From Anaerotignum sp. MB30-C6 (GTDB lineage: Bacteria; Bacillota; Clostridia; Lachnospirales; Anaerotignaceae), in the NCBI RefSeq assembly GCF_030908465.1, contig NZ_CP133078.1, forward strand, positions 1,116,001 to 1,180,000: a stretch of DNA of 64,000 nt, read 5' to 3'. Within the stretch, counting starts at the first letter, position 1. Each line of letters starts with the position of its first letter. This document shows, in pieces, positions 1-6,286 of the stretch. A model generated the notes under the pieces. That model made no database searches, was not told where the DNA came from, and saw only the letters and a program-made list of their open reading frames with translations. Both the position numbers and the translations under genes were made by a program.

Positions 1-1118
1 TAAGCGTTTGGCAGGGGGACATTGATTTTACCAAGGTGAAAGAAGGGGGCAAGGATATTGTTTATATTCGAGCGGGCTATGGTACTTCAGAGGATAAGAA
101 TTTTAGAGGGTATGCCGTGTCCGCAAAAAAAGCAGATTTAAATATCGGCTTTTATTTTTATGTGACGGCTTTAACTGTAGACGAAGCAAAAAAACAAGCA
201 AGGTATTTTGCAAGCTTAATCGATGACTATACCTATGATTGTTTGCCAGCAGTTGATTTTGAGCAGTTCAGTGGTTTCACGAAGGAGGAAACCAATGAGA
301 TTGCCATTGCATTTATTGAGACGTTAGCAGAGCGCACAAATACTACCCCTTTATTTTATTCTAGTTCATATAGAACAACATCCCTTTGGGAAGACACCTT
401 AACAAGGTATCCTTTGTGGGTGGCAAGTTATAATGGGGGAGTTAGTCCTGAAACAGGCATTTGGCAACAATGGGTTGGCTATCAATATTCCTCAAAAGGT
501 GAGGTCTCAGGTATCTCTGGAAATGTTGATTTAGATTACTTTACGGAGGATGTTTTTTTGGATAAACCTTTTAAAGATATGCATTCCGATGATTGGTTTT
601 ATAAGGCCGTATTAGGACAGTTTAATAAGGGGTTGGTTGCGGGGATAAGCACTTCGCAGTTCGGAGGAAAAGAGAAAGCCCATCGAACGATGGCGGTTAC
701 CCTCTTATATCGCTTGGAGGGGCGGCCCCCTGCTATGGGAAGCACTGATTTTAAAGATGTAACCTCAGGGAAATGGTATAGCGAAAGCGTTCTTTGGGCG
801 GAAGAAAATAAAATTGCAATGGGGTATAAAGATAATTTTTATCCAGAAAAGGGTGCCACAAGGGAAGAAATGTGTACATTATTATATCGATATGCAAAAT
901 TTAAGGGCTACGACGTGACCCTTGAAGGTAATTTAGGGTTTTCGAATTTTGAAGATGCCAAGGATGTCGAAAAATGGGCTGAGGAAGCGTTAAAGTGGGC
1001 TGTTGATCGGGGCATTGTGAAGGGCACATCGGTCAAAACATTATCACCAAAAGAAATTGTAAGTCGTGCCCAGATGGCAGTTATGGTAGATCGGTTTATA
1101 GCTGAGTATAAGATTTGA
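1..1118 (+). CDS. GH25 lysozyme with three SLH domains (5' truncated by window edge)
   Basis: The frame is open from base 3 (S-V-W-Q-G-D-I-D-F) with no start, so the gene begins outside the window; the GTG at 36 is internal. The visible 371 residues start with a glycoside hydrolase family 25 muramidase domain of about 180 residues. WQGDIDF is the typical GH25 entry strand, and AVDFEQ carries the D-x-E catalytic pair that cleaves MurNAc-GlcNAc bonds. Three S-layer-homology repeats follow (starting near PFKDMHSDDW, DFKDVTSGKW and GFSNFEDAKD), which in this family anchor proteins non-covalently to secondary cell wall polymer. Role inferred: a cell-wall-bound peptidoglycan remodelling or autolytic enzyme. 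A signal peptide would lie upstream, out of view. A terminator follows 30 bp after the stop. Confidence 0.93.
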   Translation, partial: SVWQGDIDFTKVKEGGKDIVYIRAGYGTSEDKNFRGYAVSAKKADLNIGFYFYVTALTVDEAKKQARYFASLIDDYTYDCLPAVDFEQFSGFTKEETNEIAIAFIETLAERTNTTPLFYSSSYRTTSLWEDTLTRYPLWVASYNGGVSPETGIWQQWVGYQYSSKGEVSGISGNVDLDYFTEDVFLDKPFKDMHSDDWFYKAVLGQFNKGLVAGISTSQFGGKEKAHRTMAVTLLYRLEGRPPAMGSTDFKDVTSGKWYSESVLWAEENKIAMGYKDNFYPEKGATREEMCTLLYRYAKFKGYDVTLEGNLGFSNFEDAKDVEKWAEEALKWAVDRGIVKGTSVKTLSPKEIVSRAQMAVMVDRFIAEYKI

Positions 1119-1150
1119 GGGTAGTGGTTTAGAGCCAAGTTAGGGAGTAA

Positions 1151-1190
1151 AACCTCGGAAAATCGACCTGAAGTCCGAGGTTTTTACTCT
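1151..1190 (+). terminator. Intrinsic terminator of the GH25-SLH gene
   Basis: Nine-base arms AACCTCGGA (1151-1159) and TCCGAGGTT (1173-1181) are perfectly complementary and are followed by TTTT-ACTC-TTTTTT. Confidence 0.9.
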
Positions 1191-1398
1191 TTTTTCGTTC
1201 TTGAAGTTTCTTAAGCATTATGTTCGTGATACAATGTATAGGCCAGCTTCAATTATTGTTGGAGTAGGTAGGGGTAGGATAAAACCATTCAAATACTGAG
1301 TATTTCTTCTTGTACTTAAACTTCACAATTGGATAATTTTGTATTTGATAGTTCTCTTTACTAGAGTCTATAAGTTGAATATATTTTTTCTGAAAATA

Positions 1399-1428
1399 TT
1401 GACACATTATGTTAACATTTGGTATAAT
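1399..1428 (+). promoter_or_regulatory. Sigma-A promoter driving the c-di-GMP riboswitch transcript
   Basis: Consensus -35 TTGACA (1399-1404) and consensus -10 TATAAT (1423-1428) are separated by 18 bp. The start of transcription would fall near 1435, just before the riboswitch aptamer. Confidence 0.85.
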
Positions 1429-1441
1429 TTCAAAAAAAGAA

Positions 1442-1532
1442 ATCTCAGATAATAGCAAACTTGGCAAAAGCCAAGGACGCAAAGCCACGGGTCTAAAGCA
1501 CTTCTGCCATGATAGCCGGTTGCCGAAGAGAT
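1442..1532 (+). promoter_or_regulatory. Cyclic di-GMP-I (GEMM) riboswitch aptamer
   Basis: The leader carries the hallmark GEMM-I core GGACGCAAAGCC (1475-1486) after AGCAAAC and a P2 hairpin (CTTGGC, AAAA loop, GCCAAG; 1460-1475). It continues with a second helix ending in ATAGCCGGTTGCCGAA (1512-1527). A P1 stem can form between ATCTC (1442-1446) and GAGAT (1528-1532). This layout matches the class that binds the second messenger c-di-GMP. The next gene is a secreted surface-type protein, a usual target of such switches in Clostridia. The identification rests on primary sequence and hand folding; whether ligand turns expression on or off cannot be decided here. Confidence 0.92.
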
Positions 1533-1544
1533 CACGAGTTAATT

Positions 1545-1580
1545 ACTGCGTGTCGATTTTGGCATGCAGTTTTTTTATTT
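1545..1580 (+). terminator. Terminator in the riboswitch expression platform
   Basis: ACTGCGTG (1545-1552) pairs with CATGCAGT (1563-1570, one G-U pair) and is followed by seven T. It lies 12 nt after the aptamer P1 stem and 45 nt before the start codon at 1625, so it is placed to act as the regulated terminator of the riboswitch. Confidence 0.85.
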
Positions 1581-1624
1581 ACTTTATATTTACTTTTTAA
1601 TTACAGAAGGGAAGTGCAAACAAA

Positions 1625-2641
1625 ATGAAAAAAGGATTAACACTATTTTTTGCGTTTACTTTGGCGTTGACAGTAACGGTTACACCAGTTGCAGCTAAGC
1701 CAGGTAATGGGAACTCCAATGTTTCTTCTTCAGAAAAAGAAACAAAAGGTAATGAAACAAAGGGTAATGAAACAAAGGGTAATGAAACAAAAGGTAATGA
1801 AACAAAGGGTAATGAAGCAAAAGGGAATGAATCATCACAAGCATCTACGGACGGTAGTATGGATTTAAGTGGAAATGCAGACCAGAAAACAAAAACAGAT
1901 GGTCAAGCAAACAAAAAGGTGTTCAAAGATGAACTGAATGAGCAAAAGAAAGCGTTACAGAAAGAAAAGAGTTCTTTAAATCAACAGTTAGAAGATCTTC
2001 AATTGCAGTATGAGAATATGCTTGCATCAGGGGATGAAGCAGGCGCTGCATCAATGTTGGATAGTATAAATGCATTGAATGAGCAGATTCAGGGTGTTCA
2101 GGCTCAAATTAAAGAAACGATCAATGAACGTTATATGGTAGTGAAAACTATGTATACTGATGAGGAGCTTGCCGAATTTACCAGTGCAAAAGATTTGATT
2201 TCTCAGATGTATGCAGATGCAGAAGTTTTATCAGCTGGCAGTGTAACGATAAATAATAACCTCATTAAATTTGACGCGCCTGCATATATCAAAAATGGGG
2301 TGACATTAGTGCCATTTAGAGCTATATCAGAAGAGTTGGGCGGAGAAGTGTCTTGGAATGCGGAGACACAGACTGTTACAATAACGAATGGTGATACAGT
2401 AGTTCAAATTACTGCAAATAGCACAACGGGTACGGTAAACGGTGAGACGATTGAAATAGGAGTTCCAGCTACTAAAACTTGTGGCAAGACATATGTACCC
2501 CTTCGTTTTTTAGCCGAAGCATTAGGCCTTAATACTGAATGGGATAGTGAAAATGATCTAATTGATATTAGTGATAATACGGAAACAACTGGTGATACTA
2601 GTGCAGAAACACCTGCTGAGGGAACAACTATTGAGGAATAA
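1625..2641 (+). CDS. Secreted protein with ETKGN repeats, coiled coil and copper-amine-oxidase-N-like domain
   Basis: Length is 338 residues. A signal peptide (residues 1-24, cleavage likely after VAA) is followed by a low-complexity linker with five ETKGN units and one EAKGN (39-68). A long charged/Gln-rich coiled coil spans roughly 100-175. The C-terminal part (about 195-325) has two strand-rich units with VPFRAISEELGGEVSWN and VPLRFLAEALGLNTEWD, the signature of the copper amine oxidase N-terminal domain family. That domain is common in clostridial surface proteins, often as a wall-binding or adhesion module without catalysis. Expression is governed by the c-di-GMP riboswitch just upstream, so a role in surface attachment or motility-to-sessile switching is inferred. 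RBS GAAGGGA lies 10-16 nt before the ATG. A terminator follows. Confidence 0.85.
   Translation: MKKGLTLFFAFTLALTVTVTPVAAKPGNGNSNVSSSEKETKGNETKGNETKGNETKGNETKGNEAKGNESSQASTDGSMDLSGNADQKTKTDGQANKKVFKDELNEQKKALQKEKSSLNQQLEDLQLQYENMLASGDEAGAASMLDSINALNEQIQGVQAQIKETINERYMVVKTMYTDEELAEFTSAKDLISQMYADAEVLSAGSVTINNNLIKFDAPAYIKNGVTLVPFRAISEELGGEVSWNAETQTVTITNGDTVVQITANSTTGTVNGETIEIGVPATKTCGKTYVPLRFLAEALGLNTEWDSENDLIDISDNTETTGDTSAETPAEGTTIEE
1739..1828 (+). repeat. In-frame 15-bp tandem repeat, six copies
   Basis: Six consecutive 15-bp units (consensus GAAACAAAGGGTAAT) encode five ETKGN and one EAKGN. Copies differ only at the lysine and glycine third bases and one Thr/Ala position, suggesting recent slippage expansion. 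Copy number would change linker length without a frameshift. Confidence 0.95.
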
Positions 2642-2720
2642 CAATAGTACCAAATGAAGAAGTTTTGGGAATACCAAGCCTACTGGGTTTGAACAAAAAA
2701 ATTTACTGGTATTAAAAAAT

Positions 2721-2757
2721 AGGACTGATGAGGTAATCTTCATCAGTCCTATTTTAA
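2721..2757. terminator. Bidirectional terminator hairpin
   Basis: AGGACTGATGA (2721-2731) and TCATCAGTCCT (2740-2750) are perfect complements. ATTTTAAT follows on the plus strand and ATTTTTTAAT on the minus strand, so it can serve both the surface-protein gene and the leftward XRE pseudogene. Confidence 0.8.
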
Positions 2758-2994
2758 TAACTCGTCAGTTGTAATATGAAAGATTTTAGCAATAGCTACG
2801 ATTTCAATGTCTGTTACAAATCGATTGCCACTTTCTATCTTCTGAATGGCATTCTTATCTAAGTCTATGCCAATTAGTTGAAGCTGATCCGCTAACATTC
2901 TCTGTGAGACAGTAGGGGTTAAGGCTTGTCTTAATTCTCAAATTTTATTACCACAGAGGTTTAAGGAACCATCTTCATTTTTGTTCTTATACAT
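2749..2994 (-). pseudogene. XRE-family HTH regulator broken by an in-frame TGA
   Basis: Read leftward from ATG 2994, 81 codons run to TAG 2749-2751. The product is a Cro/C1-type helix-turn-helix protein: GNKI-stop-ELRQALTPTVSQRMLADQLQL, then KNAIQKIESGNRFVTDIE and IAKIFHITTDELL. Codon 19 is TGA (plus-strand TCA 2938-2940) exactly where family members usually carry the Arg of I-R-x-L-R; a single C-to-T change of CGA explains it. The start overlaps the stop of the upstream ribbon-helix-helix gene by 8 bp, so the two were translationally coupled. Residues after the stop remain HTH-like, indicating recent inactivation or a sequencing error. Confidence 0.8.
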
Positions 2995-3160
2995 TTTTTT
3001 CTTCTAGTTTCATATGGTTTAATGCGTATTCACAACACTGGGCAACTAAAGAATTAACCGAAATATTATGTTCGGCTGAACATTCTGATAATCTTTCAAC
3101 TAGTGCTTTTTCTAGTCTGAACGTTTTATTTACAAATTCAGTTTTCTTTATTTCAAACAT
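2987..3160 (-). CDS. Small ribbon-helix-helix (Arc/CopG-like) DNA-binding protein
   Basis: A 57-residue protein starting MFEIKKTEFVNKTFRL, with a basic N-terminal strand and two predicted helices (EKALVERLSECSAEHN, VNSLVAQCCEYALNHM), the size and pattern of ribbon-helix-helix repressors. RBS GAGGTGAT precedes the ATG by 4 nt (AGGTG by 6). It is the first gene of a leftward pair with the XRE pseudogene and overlaps it by 8 bp. An inverted repeat at 3176-3207, 16 bp upstream of its start, is a likely operator for autoregulation. Function as an accessory-element regulator is inferred. Confidence 0.7.
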   Translation of the reverse strand: MFEIKKTEFVNKTFRLEKALVERLSECSAEHNISVNSLVAQCCEYALNHMKLEEKNV

Positions 3161-3175
3161 TATATCACCTCATAT

Positions 3176-3207
3176 ATATAGTATAGTGCTAAAACTACTT
3201 ACTATAT
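3176..3207. promoter_or_regulatory. Inverted repeat, probable operator
   Basis: ATATAGTA (3176-3183) and TACTATAT (3200-3207) are perfect inverted arms separated by 16 bp. They lie between the leftward RHH gene (start 3160) and the rightward small gene at 3272, so binding could affect both directions. Confidence 0.55.
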
Positions 3208-3271
3208 ACACGCTGTATTTGCACTTGTTATTATTAGTGTAAAATGATATAATACTAGCGAGGTGAATAAA

Positions 3272-3442
3272 ATGAAGAATTATAAAGAAATATACTTTTT
3301 ATTGTTTAACAAGATTACAGATACCATTGAGAGCTTACAGGAAATTCAGCAACAGGCAGAGGAAATGTACATAGCACAAGACGAATCTTCAAGTGACATA
3401 AATTATCATCAAAAGAATGATATGTACTCACAACCAAAATAA
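3272..3442 (+). CDS. Small conserved-looking hypothetical protein (56 aa)
   Basis: ATG at 3272 follows a good RBS (GCGAGGTG, 3259-3266) and a TATAAT hexamer at 3248-3253. The product begins MKNYKEIYFLLFNKITDTIESLQEIQQQAEEMYI. It is an acidic, largely helical peptide with a Gln-rich amphipathic second helix and a polar tail. Short proteins of this pattern sit beside XRE/RHH regulators in clostridial chromosomes, but I know no assigned function. It is divergent from the RHH-XRE pair and ends in a terminator, so it looks like an independent unit. Confidence 0.65.
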   Translation: MKNYKEIYFLLFNKITDTIESLQEIQQQAEEMYIAQDESSSDINYHQKNDMYSQPK

Positions 3443-3480
3443 GAGCCTAACTGATTAATTTAGATCAGTTGCTCTTATTT
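3442..3480 (+). terminator. Terminator of the 56-aa gene
   Basis: AAGAGC-C-TAACTGAT pairs with ATCAGTT-GCTCTT around a short AT-rich loop, then ATTTTCT. It begins on the stop codon of the small gene. Confidence 0.75.
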
Positions 3481-3576
3481 TCTATTGATATTGTAGCGAA
3501 TTTAAATCTTGTACTCTCGTTTTGCACTCACAGAGATAAAAAGACCCCAAAACCCTGAATTTACAAAGGCTTTCGT

Positions 3577-3608
3577 ATGTACAGCCGTCTTTAAATACAG
3601 CTGTACAT
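3577..3608. other. Hairpin downstream of the SLOG gene
   Basis: ATGTACAGC (3577-3585) and GCTGTACAT (3600-3608) are perfect inverted arms. It sits 8 bp past the stop of the leftward SLOG gene but has no T-run on that strand, so it may be a processing or stability hairpin rather than a full terminator. Confidence 0.45.
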
Positions 3609-3615
3609 ATTTATT

Positions 3616-4089
3616 TCACCTTGCAATTTCAAAAACCCTAATACATTTTTGCCTAGCAAACCTAACCGTCTGTGCTGTGCCGCCTGTGGGATATATCGAC
3701 GCACAAATACAATAAGCCGACCTATCCACCATATATTGATTGCGCTTTCTCATGCAGCCATCATAATACTCTTTCGAAACATAAATAATCTCATCTGCTT
3801 CACCAAGCAAACTTTGATACAGCTTTTTTTCATCCACACTCCAAAGCTTATCCTGCTCTCTGCATGGCAGTACAAATATCAGCCGTACATTATTCCCCAT
3901 TTCTTTTTTCGATATAATCAGCGAAGCTGCTATCATATCAAATCCCAGCGCACCACCTGATATAAAATCCGTTACTCCTTGACTAATGAGGTTATCTACC
4001 TCTTTATTGAGTCGTATTACAATTTGCTCAATTCTATCCTTCGGCAATCTGTGATCCCCTGTAAAACAGCAAGTTCTTGATTTTTCCAT
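3616..4089 (-). CDS. SLOG-family (YpsA/YoqJ-like, DUF1273) nucleotide-binding protein
   Basis: The 157-residue product starts MEKSRTCCFTGDHRLP and contains a Rossmann-like core: FISGGALGFDMIAA (the SLOG glycine motif), RLIFVLPCREQDKLW, ADEIIYVS, CMRKRNQYMVDRS and a closing YPTGGTAQTVRFAR. This is the SLOG/DUF1273 superfamily, related to DprA and YpsA and thought to bind nucleotide-derived ligands. Most relatives read FTGHRP; here an Asp is inserted (FTGDHRLP). The ATG at 4089 is preferred over TTG 4101 because AAAGGTG lies 9 nt before it. The gene is divergent from the RHH gene at 4215 across an inverted repeat. Its exact role is unknown. Confidence 0.8.
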   Translation of the reverse strand: MEKSRTCCFTGDHRLPKDRIEQIVIRLNKEVDNLISQGVTDFISGGALGFDMIAASLIISKKEMGNNVRLIFVLPCREQDKLWSVDEKKLYQSLLGEADEIIYVSKEYYDGCMRKRNQYMVDRSAYCICASIYPTGGTAQTVRFARQKCIRVFEIAR

Positions 4090-4111
4090 AATGCTCAACA
4101 CCTTTCAGAAA

Positions 4112-4141
4112 TATAACGCACTAACTATTAGTGCATTATAA
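4112..4141. promoter_or_regulatory. Near-perfect 27-30 bp inverted repeat between divergent genes
   Basis: GCACTAA (4118-4124) and TTAGTGC (4128-4134) flank a 3-bp centre; the outer TAAC/ATTA bases extend the symmetry with one mismatch. The dyad lies 23 bp upstream of the SLOG start and 74 bp before the RHH gene. It is a strong candidate operator for the RHH protein. Degenerate TTAAGTGCAT copies occur at 4179-4188. Confidence 0.6.
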
Positions 4142-4214
4142 GAATAATAGCACATACTTCACTTAAAATAAAGGTATATTAAGTGCATATTTAAGTAATG
4201 AGAGGATGAGTGCT

Positions 4215-4397
4215 TTGAAGAAAAACAAACACATAAGCATCAGAATTGATGAAGATATTCTACAGAAATTCCACTATGTTTCAAAATATGAAGACCGTTC
4301 TGCCAGTGGACAGATAATGTATCTTATAAATAATTGCATCAGAGAATTTGAAGAGAAGCATGGTACAATTGAACCTCCCCATAAAACAGGAAAATGA
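4215..4397 (+). CDS. Arc-like ribbon-helix-helix protein (about 60 aa)
   Basis: The sequence KKNKHISIRIDEDILQKFHYVSKYEDRSASGQIMYLINNCIREFEEKHG is a textbook RHH fold: a basic beta strand (ISIRIDED) followed by two helices. Such Arc-type proteins are typical of clostridial integrative elements and phages. A start at TTG 4215 fits the GAGAGGATGAG Shine-Dalgarno better; the in-frame ATG at 4206 directly abuts GAGAGG, which is too close, but cannot be excluded. It is probably an autorepressor acting at the upstream inverted repeat. A short GC hairpin follows the stop. Confidence 0.75.
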   Translation: MKKNKHISIRIDEDILQKFHYVSKYEDRSASGQIMYLINNCIREFEEKHGTIEPPHKTGK

Positions 4398-4423
4398 GGC
4401 TCCCCGCTAAAGGCGAGCCTCAC
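4395..4423 (+). other. GC-rich hairpin after the RHH gene
   Basis: TGAGGCT and AGCCTCA arms enclose CCCCGCTAAAGGCG, which can extend the stem. There is no T-run after it, so it is a weak terminator candidate. Confidence 0.4.
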
Positions 4424-4443
4424 ATGTTCTTGAGTTGCTTGAA

Positions 4444-4590
4444 ATGAATGCCAATACAATTTGTTGTAGTTATTGCGGTGAAACATACACTGAATGGAGT
4501 TATTTAAACCTATTAATACTTAGTAAAAAAGCTACAGGCAACATTTCTGAGATTAAATTACTGGAGTGCATGGGGACGACTGTTAAATGA
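4444..4590 (+). CDS. Doubtful small ORF with a CCSYC motif (48 aa)
   Basis: The frame from ATG 4444 encodes MNANTICCSYCGETYTEW and continues to TGA 4588-4590. A possible zinc-knuckle half (CCSYC) is the only recognisable feature. The Shine-Dalgarno is poor, and the frame is open upstream through LLE, so this may be a 3' fragment of a larger lost gene from the accessory region. No family was recognised. Confidence 0.25.
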   Translation: MNANTICCSYCGETYTEWSYLNLLILSKKATGNISEIKLLECMGTTVK

Positions 4591-4655
4591 AATGAGCGAA
4601 ACTCAGAAACTAACATCTGAAACTAAGAAGATTGTTTTAGCTACATATTACATAT

Positions 4656-4717
4656 AGAGAAAAACCCTCCCGTTCCACTAAGTTATAAAACTTAGCGAAA
4701 CGAGAGGGTTTTTCTCT
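4656..4717. terminator. Long two-tier hairpin, bidirectional terminator
   Basis: AGAGAAAAACCCTC (from 4656) pairs with GAGGGTTTTTCTCT (to 4717), with an inner ACTAAGTT/AACTTAG stem. T-rich tails exist on both strands. It separates the small-regulator segment from the guaA-proximal element and may be the displaced native terminator of guaA. Confidence 0.7.
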
Positions 4718-4768
4718 GTTTCTTTTCATTGATGGCGACACCTAAAATTATCGCTCAAAATAATTTTT

Positions 4769-4789
4769 AGTATCATAGCAGTATCATAG
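4769..4789 (+). repeat. Two direct 10-bp repeats AGTATCATAG
   Basis: AGTATCATAG occurs at 4769-4778 and 4780-4789 (period 11 bp). Short tandem sites like this resemble arm-type integrase binding sites near element ends; here they lie about 60 bp outside the left core repeat of the guaA element. Confidence 0.6.
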
Positions 4790-4849
4790 ACCATTAAAAG
4801 CACTAAAAACCTTGATTTTAAGCCACTTTTTTACAGCCATTTACTCTAC

Positions 4850-4864
4850 TTATTCCAACTCAAT
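4850..4864. other. Left att-like core repeat of the guaA element
   Basis: TTATTCCAACTCAAT matches the guaA 3' end TTATTCCCACTCAAT (6287-6301) in 14 of 15 bases and in the same orientation. On the minus strand it reads ATT-GAG-TTG-GAA-TAA, a degenerate copy of the last guaA codons including the stop. Confidence 0.6.
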
Positions 4865-4948
4865 TTAAATTCAATTATTTTCATTCTATTGGCTCAAAAT
4901 CGTTTATAAAACGGTATTATTTATCGGTCAAAATAGGGGGAGGGTTTT

Positions 4949-4967
4949 TAGTACGTTTTATAGTACG
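4949..4967 (+). repeat. Left copy of TAGTACG paired repeat
   Basis: TAGTACGTTTTATAGTACG consists of two TAGTACG units 5 bp apart. The only other copy in the element is at 6209-6226 with one T fewer. Likely arm-type recombinase binding sites. Confidence 0.65.
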
Positions 4968-5029
4968 CAATAATATATAACAGACGAGCAATTTATCCAG
5001 ATTTTTCACTCTAAAGGCAAAATGATTCA

Positions 5030-5770
5030 CTATTCTGCTGAGTTTTTCTTAGCCCAAATAATATTTTTGGATATTTCTGATAAAGTATCCTCTCTTATCT
5101 TTTCATTCTCAATTTTATTTGCAATTGAATTTGCTAGTAAAAGGTTATTACTTTCTGCTAATTTTGAATGAAACTTAACCGCTGCTTCGATATTTTCAGT
5201 ATACATCTTTATAAAAATAGTTCCTATAAAATCCACAATAATACCACTCAGGCTGCCCACAAATAGAAGGACTTTATCTGCATCCATAGACATATACATA
5301 TATAAACTAGTGGACACTATTAATATACCAAATATAATCATTGTGATGCCAAGTCCAGAAAGAAATTTTGTTTGAGCTAAGTTCATATCGTAATATCTCA
5401 TTAGTTCTTTCTGATTCATTCTAAACATTTTTTCTGCTCTTAAAACCCTCTTTTCAGGATCTATTTCAGAAAATTCTTTTTCCTCTCTAAGTGTATCTTC
5501 AGCTAATTTCTCTATTTTTTTTGACTCTTTGAAATCAAAGAAACAGCTTACCGATACCATAAAACAGATAAATGTAAAAAATCCCGTAATATATACCAGT
5601 ATCTGTCCAATCGGAAATTCAAAAAAATTAACATAAATTTGATATGTAAAGAATACTAAGAGCACACAAACTACAATACCGCCTATAACTCCATTTATAT
5701 CTTTTTGTGACTTTTTTTGCACTTTCTGCTCAGTTTTACTGCTGTCATTAATTTTTTGTTTTTCCCCCAT
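5030..5770 (-). CDS. Membrane protein resembling TRADD-N-associated two-TM domain proteins
   Basis: The 246-residue product has a Lys-rich N-terminus and two TM helices (about 29-50 and 57-80). A charged cytoplasmic stretch (82-120) follows, then a second two-TM unit (about 134-190) beginning RYYDMNLAQTKFLSGLG and ending in GTIFIKMYTENIEAAVKFHSKLAESNNLLLANSIA. That last block resembles the two-helix membrane domain found next to TRADD-N domains in predicted bacterial conflict or immunity systems. The match is from memory of the pattern and is not certain. RBS AAAGG lies 9 nt before the ATG. It is the only intact cargo of the guaA element, which fits a defence or abortive-infection role, but this is inference. 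Confidence 0.6.
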   Translation of the reverse strand: MGEKQKINDSSKTEQKVQKKSQKDINGVIGGIVVCVLLVFFTYQIYVNFFEFPIGQILVYITGFFTFICFMVSVSCFFDFKESKKIEKLAEDTLREEKEFSEIDPEKRVLRAEKMFRMNQKELMRYYDMNLAQTKFLSGLGITMIIFGILIVSTSLYMYMSMDADKVLLFVGSLSGIIVDFIGTIFIKMYTENIEAAVKFHSKLAESNNLLLANSIANKIENEKIREDTLSEISKNIIWAKKNSAE

Positions 5771-6074
5771 AGTTTATATCCTTTTCGTTGTAATAATGCT
5801 GTAATTGAAAATATATCCTACAAAAACAAACAATAGTTAATATACGATAAGTGTATCACAAGGGTTGATAATTCACAAGGTAAACGTATATCTAAATGAT
5901 AAGATAATTTAGTTAAATATAAGCGGTTATTGTAAAATAGGGCGCTTTTGTTTGAAAGTGGGCTTTAAACGATTATGTGTATAAAAACGACCCTTTCATT
6001 TATTCCATTATAACAATATGTAAAATATAAGTCAGTGGCTTAATTTACAGATTGTAAAATAATTAAATATTTGA

Positions 6075-6211
6075 TTTAAAATTAGGGTGCATGATTTAAG
6101 GCATTCTCACGCTTCGTTATTAATTGAACTTGGATATTCTCCGCTGTTATTGTCTGAACGCAAAAAGACTTAGCCGAAAAACTTCAAAATTTATATAATT
6201 TACATGAATAG
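6075..6211 (+). pseudogene. Tyrosine recombinase (integrase) 3' remnant, active-site Tyr deleted
   Basis: The plus strand from 6075 encodes FKIRVHDLRHSHASLLIEL and then GYSPLLLSER, the conserved H-x-x-R box of phage/ICE integrases. After SER-K the frame breaks; in another frame 6167-6211 encodes DLAEKLQNLYNLHE and a stop, the usual C-terminal tail of the same family. The roughly 20 residues that normally lie between, with LGH and the catalytic Tyr, are missing, as is all sequence upstream of 6075 (TGA at 6072). The gene is therefore dead by 5' loss plus an internal deletion and frameshift. Its position just inside guaA is normal for an integrase at its own att site. Confidence 0.82.
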
Positions 6212-6226
6212 TACGTTTATAGTACG
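6209..6226 (+). repeat. Right copy of TAGTACG paired repeat
   Basis: TAGTACGTTTATAGTACG starts on the stop codon of the integrase remnant and ends 60 bp before the guaA core repeat. It pairs with the copy at 4949-4967. Confidence 0.65.
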
Positions 6227-6241
6227 AATTGATAAAAAAGA

Positions 6242-6280
6242 GCCTTGGAAATGCTGTAAAAACAGCACTCCAAGGCATTT
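6242..6280 (-). terminator. Terminator downstream of guaA
   Basis: GCCTTGGA-A-ATGCTGT and ACAGCA-C-TCCAAGGC form a strong stem. On the minus strand it is followed by TCTTTTTTATC, so it terminates guaA; the plus strand also has a T-rich tail. Confidence 0.85.
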
Positions 6281-6286
6281 TGTTTT

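Noticed and set aside
908..1138. Minus-strand ORF of 76 codons inside the GH25-SLH gene
   Set aside because: Antisense shadow of a strong coding frame, with no RBS and no family pattern.
1739..1828. CRISPR-like repeat array
   Set aside because: The 15-bp units are contiguous without spacers and remain in frame, so this is a coding minisatellite.
2938..2940. TGA in the XRE gene as selenocysteine or programmed readthrough
   Set aside because: No SECIS-like hairpin follows and Arg is expected there; a simple nonsense mutation is more likely.
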